NCBI GenBank assembly: GCA_014905825.1
Contig: JACGCN010000028.1
Location: forward strand, 124,001 to 188,000
Length of the DNA: 64,000 nucleotides
From: Lyophyllum atratum
Taxonomy: Eukaryota > Basidiomycota > Agaricomycetes > Agaricales > Lyophyllaceae
Direction: 5' to 3'
Shown one piece after another: positions 57,196 through 64,000 of this stretch (position 1 is the first letter of the stretch; each line of letters begins with the position of its first letter). The notes under the pieces are model-generated. The model saw only the letters and a list, made by a program, of their open reading frames with translations. It searched no databases and was not told where the DNA came from. The position numbers and the translations under genes were made by a program.

Positions 57196-57527
57196 GTCGT
57201 ACAGTGATGATTGACAGCGGCGTTGCTGAGAAGAGCCTGTCAGACGATCAAAGAGCCATTCATGTATGTTCTTTCTTAAATACTGGTATGCTTCGGACGC
57301 CGTAAAGGGCGGCACTCGACGGACCGCGGAGAATTGCAACCGCGTTCAAGGGGGGCATGGGATCACGGGGTGATACCGCATGCGATAAGCGGCCCCCTGA
57401 GCGGGGCCCCACTGTCTAGTTCTTGCTAAAACGGTGCAGATAACGAGCAGAAATAGAAAACGTGTCCGACGCTTCGCATTGGGCATCGGGTATCACGAGG
57501 TCCGCCCGGTAATTTGTGTCTACGACA
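57196..57527. other. Intergenic between sugar porter and GH51
   Basis: Only 332 bp separate the GH51 stop from the sugar-porter start on the same strand. The stretch must contain the GH51 terminator and sugar-porter promoter. No obvious repressor site is seen apart from short GC-rich CCCC runs near 57400. Confidence 0.5.
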
Positions 57528-61046
<3,519 letters not shown>

Positions 61047-62129
61047 ATGCGTTTCTCAGCTATAGCCTCCCTCCTCGCCGTCCTTCCAGCTCTTGTCGCA
61101 TCCACGCCTGTCCCTGAAGGGGTAGAAGTGGAATCGCGCACTCTTGGACAGACGGGCTCGTACATCGTATCGGGTCTCGGAGCGAGGAAGAAGCAGCTCA
61201 TCGCATGTGGTGCCAACGAATTGGACCTTGCTATCGCGATGCTTGAGTAAGCCTTACGCTGTCTGGATTTCGTGTTTTTCTGAGGACTGCATCCCCAGGA
61301 CGGAACGTATGTCTACCGACTATACGTACGGTGATGGGAAAACATATGATTCTGCCAATTTCGTACGTTGCTCCCTATATTTACGATTATCAAGGCTCAT
61401 AATTCATTTCACAGGGTGTATTCAAGCAGAATTGGGGCATGCTTCGACAGAGTGTCAGCAGATACAGTGGAAAGTCGGCGTAAGCACTTTCCTCTTATAT
61501 TGGAGCTTTTCTAAAGTATTTAACACAGGGCCGACTACAACACTGGAGCTGAACTGAACAGTAATCTCTGCTTGGACATCAGCTCCCGTCACGAATCGCA
61601 GAACTACTTCGGTGAAGGCAAGTAACCACTCGTACCTCGATATCACGCTCTATACTTATGCCTCATCCAGGTATTTGGTTCGCTGGCCATCGGAATGGAG
61701 CCACGTGAGACGATCGTACTTCCGTGGCCCCTCTTCTGATTTGTGTTCTATCTTATATAGCGGTCTGTCGAACCCGAATACGCAAGATATTCAGAACTAC
61801 AAAGACGCCGTTTATGTAGGTGCACTCCAACTAGTACCCTCGACGTAGACTTATCTTCTTGCCAGTGGATCCGCAACCAGCTCTATTACTACAATAACGG
61901 CACGTATCATTTCATTGATGTCCTGTAACTGTTGTACTGATTCTTTTTCCTCTAGGAGCGGACATGACTGTCAGTCTTTTTGTCCATATCGCAGTGATTC
62001 TCCTCATCCTTGCTAACCTACCATCGCTCGTAGTCCGATGTACGATTCTGGGTCGACGTAAGCACCCGATTGCGTTTAGTTGACGGCTTGTCTCATATGC
62101 GTGATACGAAACAGGTTCCAGCTATCTGA
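61047..62129 (+). CDS. Secreted fungal protein of unknown function
   Basis: Exon 1 starts MRFSAIASLLAVLPALVAS, a clear signal peptide. The reading then passes through about eight short exons. Recognisable segments are IAMLETERMSTDYTYGDGK, GVFKQNWGMLRQS, ELNSNLCLDISSRHESQNYFGE, IWFAGHRNG, GLSNPNTQDIQNYKDAVYWI and SDVRFWVDVPAI ending at 62127-62129. I recall homologous secreted proteins in many filamentous fungi but no assigned function. The E/H-rich core and W residues would suit an extracellular hydrolase or wall-binding role; that is inference. One intron appears to use a GC donor (GCAAGT after YFGEG). It is divergent from GH51. Confidence 0.65.
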
Positions 62130-63212
62130 GGTGGCGTCAGAAGGTCCAAGGCACCGGAATATCTACCGAAAGGGCGGCCTATGTATTCGTTTTACTGAAT
62201 GAAGACCAGTTGCCTCAAATCGATTCTCGATTTCGGTACTGAGCTGTCCAAGATGTCGGTACCGAAGCTCCAGATAACCATGAACATGAACGTCATCCCC
62301 CCGGTTTCAAGATTCATCTCCGAAGACCGGCCCCCTACAAATCGAGAGGTTTTTCCGAGACTTCTCAAATTCTAAGATCGTACCTTAGGGAACTAGGAGA
62401 AGGTTAAGACTATCCGTTTGATGCTGAAGGGTGATGCCTATCGTTGGGGGCGCCCGCCCTTGTACGGTATGTGTATAAACTTTTGGCGCGGAAACGAATC
62501 GAACATCAGATTGTGAGCCTCCAAGTGTTCTACTATTCCGCTTTCGTTGAACTTACCACCATACTTTCCAGTGAGATGTCCGTTTTTGGGTTGATGTGGG
62601 TTACCGATGTATCCTTGGACCTTTCATGTAGCGATTCACCGTCCCACATCGACATGTCACATCAAGCTTCCTGCGTATCTGAATACCGATGACACTATGT
62701 ACTTACTTCTCTCGTGTCGTGTGTTGTGTCGTACTATAAGGAGAAGGCGTGTCGTCGATGTTCGGACGCATGCCACGGCTAAATCCTACTCGTCAGGGCG
62801 CAAACCACCACGCTTCTCATCTTCCCTCCAATCGAGCTGAGGTCACCCAATGGAAATAGAAGGGCCACTGCGCGCGGACTCTACCCATATTGTGGATCAA
62901 CAATGTCGTGGGCAGACTCATTTGCGAGACCATATCCTAGATGAACTGTTTGCGTGGGTTTTCACTGCATCTTGGGACTATTGCCAAGAATGCATATCAC
63001 AGTGCGCCAGAATACCAATATTGAGTGTCAAGTAGAATACGAGCGACAATTGCTAGATATGCATAGAGGTGAAGAACATACAGTTAAACTAATACATGTA
63101 CCTAATCCTATTTTATAAAACTATATAGTGCATATTATACTTACCCCATATACCAATACTTACGATTAAAGATACATAACAAACAACGTTCTCAGCAATA
63201 CACAGTCAATGT
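62130..63212. other. Intergenic, no gene seen
   Basis: AT-rich stretches (about 63060-63180) and short open frames without recognisable content. The right end is probably the 3' UTR of the zinc-finger-like gene. Confidence 0.5.
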
Positions 63213-63896
63213 TCAACGAACCGTAGTCTTCGGCTTTCGAGCCTTCGGCTTTTGAGTCTTCGGCTTTTGAGTCTTCGTCTTTTGTCGTTTCGCAGGGCGC
63301 GACGTATCACTCCCCTCCCCTGCACCTCGTTTAAGTGCGCCGTGGACTCGGCGGTTATGAGGCTTGATGAGGTCCAGGCGCGCGAAGCGAACGTTGCCCG
63401 GGCAATCAGGACAGTACGAATAAAAGGGCATATGGCCCATGCGAGTGGCGCGGATGTGGCGAAACAAGGTTTTCGGAGTCTTGCAAAGTTGCCCACACGA
63501 TCCCCCCCAGCGGCAAACATACATGCCGCCTGGACCGTCGGGAATAGCCTCCTGGATGTGCCGCACAAGGTGATTTTGGATGTCCCGCTGATATTGGAGA
63601 TCCACAGACCCTTTATCATTGGGCGTATATGTGTCGTGCCGGAAGACCTCGGTGCAGTTCGCCCACCGACACTCGTACACAAAGCCATCGTAGACGCCTT
63701 TGGCGAATTCTTCGTCGCGGCTCACGTCTGGGTGGTAGACGCTTTTGGTGGAGGTCGTTCGAGTGGAGGGGGTAGAAGTTTTCGGTTTCTTGATAGGGAG
63801 GGTGGAAGAGGCCGGAGCGGTCGAGGTAAAGGCACGGGGTTGGCTGGTGGCGAAGGCGTGATTCGATATATCCGTCAAGCTCCCTTCTCGAAGCAC
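63213..63896 (-). CDS. C2H2-like zinc-finger protein, start uncertain
   Basis: The open frame codes for 227 residues and ends at 63213. Cysteine/histidine pairs fit degenerate C2H2 fingers: YECRWANCTEVFRHD...HLVRHIQ, YVCRWGGSCGQLCKT...LFRHIRATRMGH and SYCPDCPGNVRFARLDLIKPHNRRVH. The C-terminus is a lysine-rich run of TQKPK repeats. It resembles basidiomycete transcription-factor-like proteins that read 'C..W..C...F....DL..H'. The ATG at 63896 is a guess; the gene may begin beyond the window edge, because coding-like sequence with a 51-bp repeat continues to 64000 in another frame. Confidence 0.6.
   Translation of the reverse strand: MLREGSLTDISNHAFATSQPRAFTSTAPASSTLPIKKPKTSTPSTRTTSTKSVYHPDVSRDEEFAKGVYDGFVYECRWANCTEVFRHDTYTPNDKGSVDLQYQRDIQNHLVRHIQEAIPDGPGGMYVCRWGGSCGQLCKTPKTLFRHIRATRMGHMPFYSYCPDCPGNVRFARLDLIKPHNRRVHGALKRGAGEGSDTSRPAKRQKTKTQKPKTQKPKARKPKTTVR
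63229..63285. repeat. 15-bp coding minisatellite
   Basis: Units of TTCGGCTTTTGAGTC and close variants repeat about four times and encode the K-T-Q-K-P repeats at the C-terminus of the zinc-finger-like protein. Confidence 0.75.
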
Positions 63897-63908
63897 TCCA
63901 GACGGACC

Positions 63909-64000
63909 GGGTACGCGATAGTGGGAGGAGACGGTGGGAAGGCGCGACGAAGAGGTACCGGCTATGCAATAGTGGGAGGAGACCGTGGGAAGGCGCGACG
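63909..64000. repeat. 51-bp tandem repeat, cut by window edge
   Basis: The segment ATAGTGGGAGGAGAC recurs at 63918 and 63969 with matching flanks, so the period is 51 bp (17 codons). The second copy runs to the last base of the window, so the array may continue. Confidence 0.7.

Overview
The window looks like intron-rich nuclear DNA from an agaricomycete-type basidiomycete. The introns are mostly 48-66 nt with GT-AG borders, and there are very small exons. F-box genes are amplified in tandem, and the mobile elements are of the Plavaka/DUF6532, fungal Copia and P-like kinds. No species can be named from the sequence alone. There is no rRNA gene, no recognisable tRNA gene, no CRISPR array and no prokaryotic feature.

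Region 1 (1-18.4 kb) is a transposon graveyard inside an F-box gene array. A decayed P-element/THAP9-like transposase gene (905-4202) abuts a truncated F-box gene (A1). A second F-box gene (B1) has been cut in two by a roughly 6.9-kb Plavaka DNA transposon. Its ends are 12-bp inverted repeats at 6240 and 18304, flanked by a 2-bp CG target duplication. The Plavaka element carries a transposase, a divergent DUF6532 gene, a 192-bp tandem repeat and a small gene with a nuclear-localisation signal. It was itself hit by an apparently intact Ty1/Copia retrotransposon (12782-17915) with two 330-bp LTRs that look identical and a GGATC target duplication.

Region 2 (18.4-44.5 kb) continues the F-box array. 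It holds A2, A3, B2, B3, the head-to-head pair C1/C2, and a more distant F-box gene (42832-44509). Between them lie a kinase-like gene, an aegerolysin gene, an IML2/TTC39-like gene, a GFA-fold gene and a tannase-family esterase gene. The A and B genes recur as an A-B unit at least three times. Two further blocks are duplicated: about 1.8 kb upstream of B genes, and about 0.3 kb from the 3' end of IML2.

Region 3 (45-64 kb) is mostly host metabolism. It has a DUR3-type urea/polyamine symporter, a BTG/Tob-like protein, and a same-strand run of GH16 glucanase, MFS sugar porter and GH51 arabinofuranosidase that looks like a polysaccharide-use cluster. It ends with a secreted protein of unknown function and a zinc-finger-like gene at the window edge. 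For most multi-exon genes I placed splice sites by hand; for ten of them (IML2, A2, A3, B3, C1, C2, GFA, tannase, DUR3 and GH16), and for some others, the exon lengths sum to an exact multiple of three.
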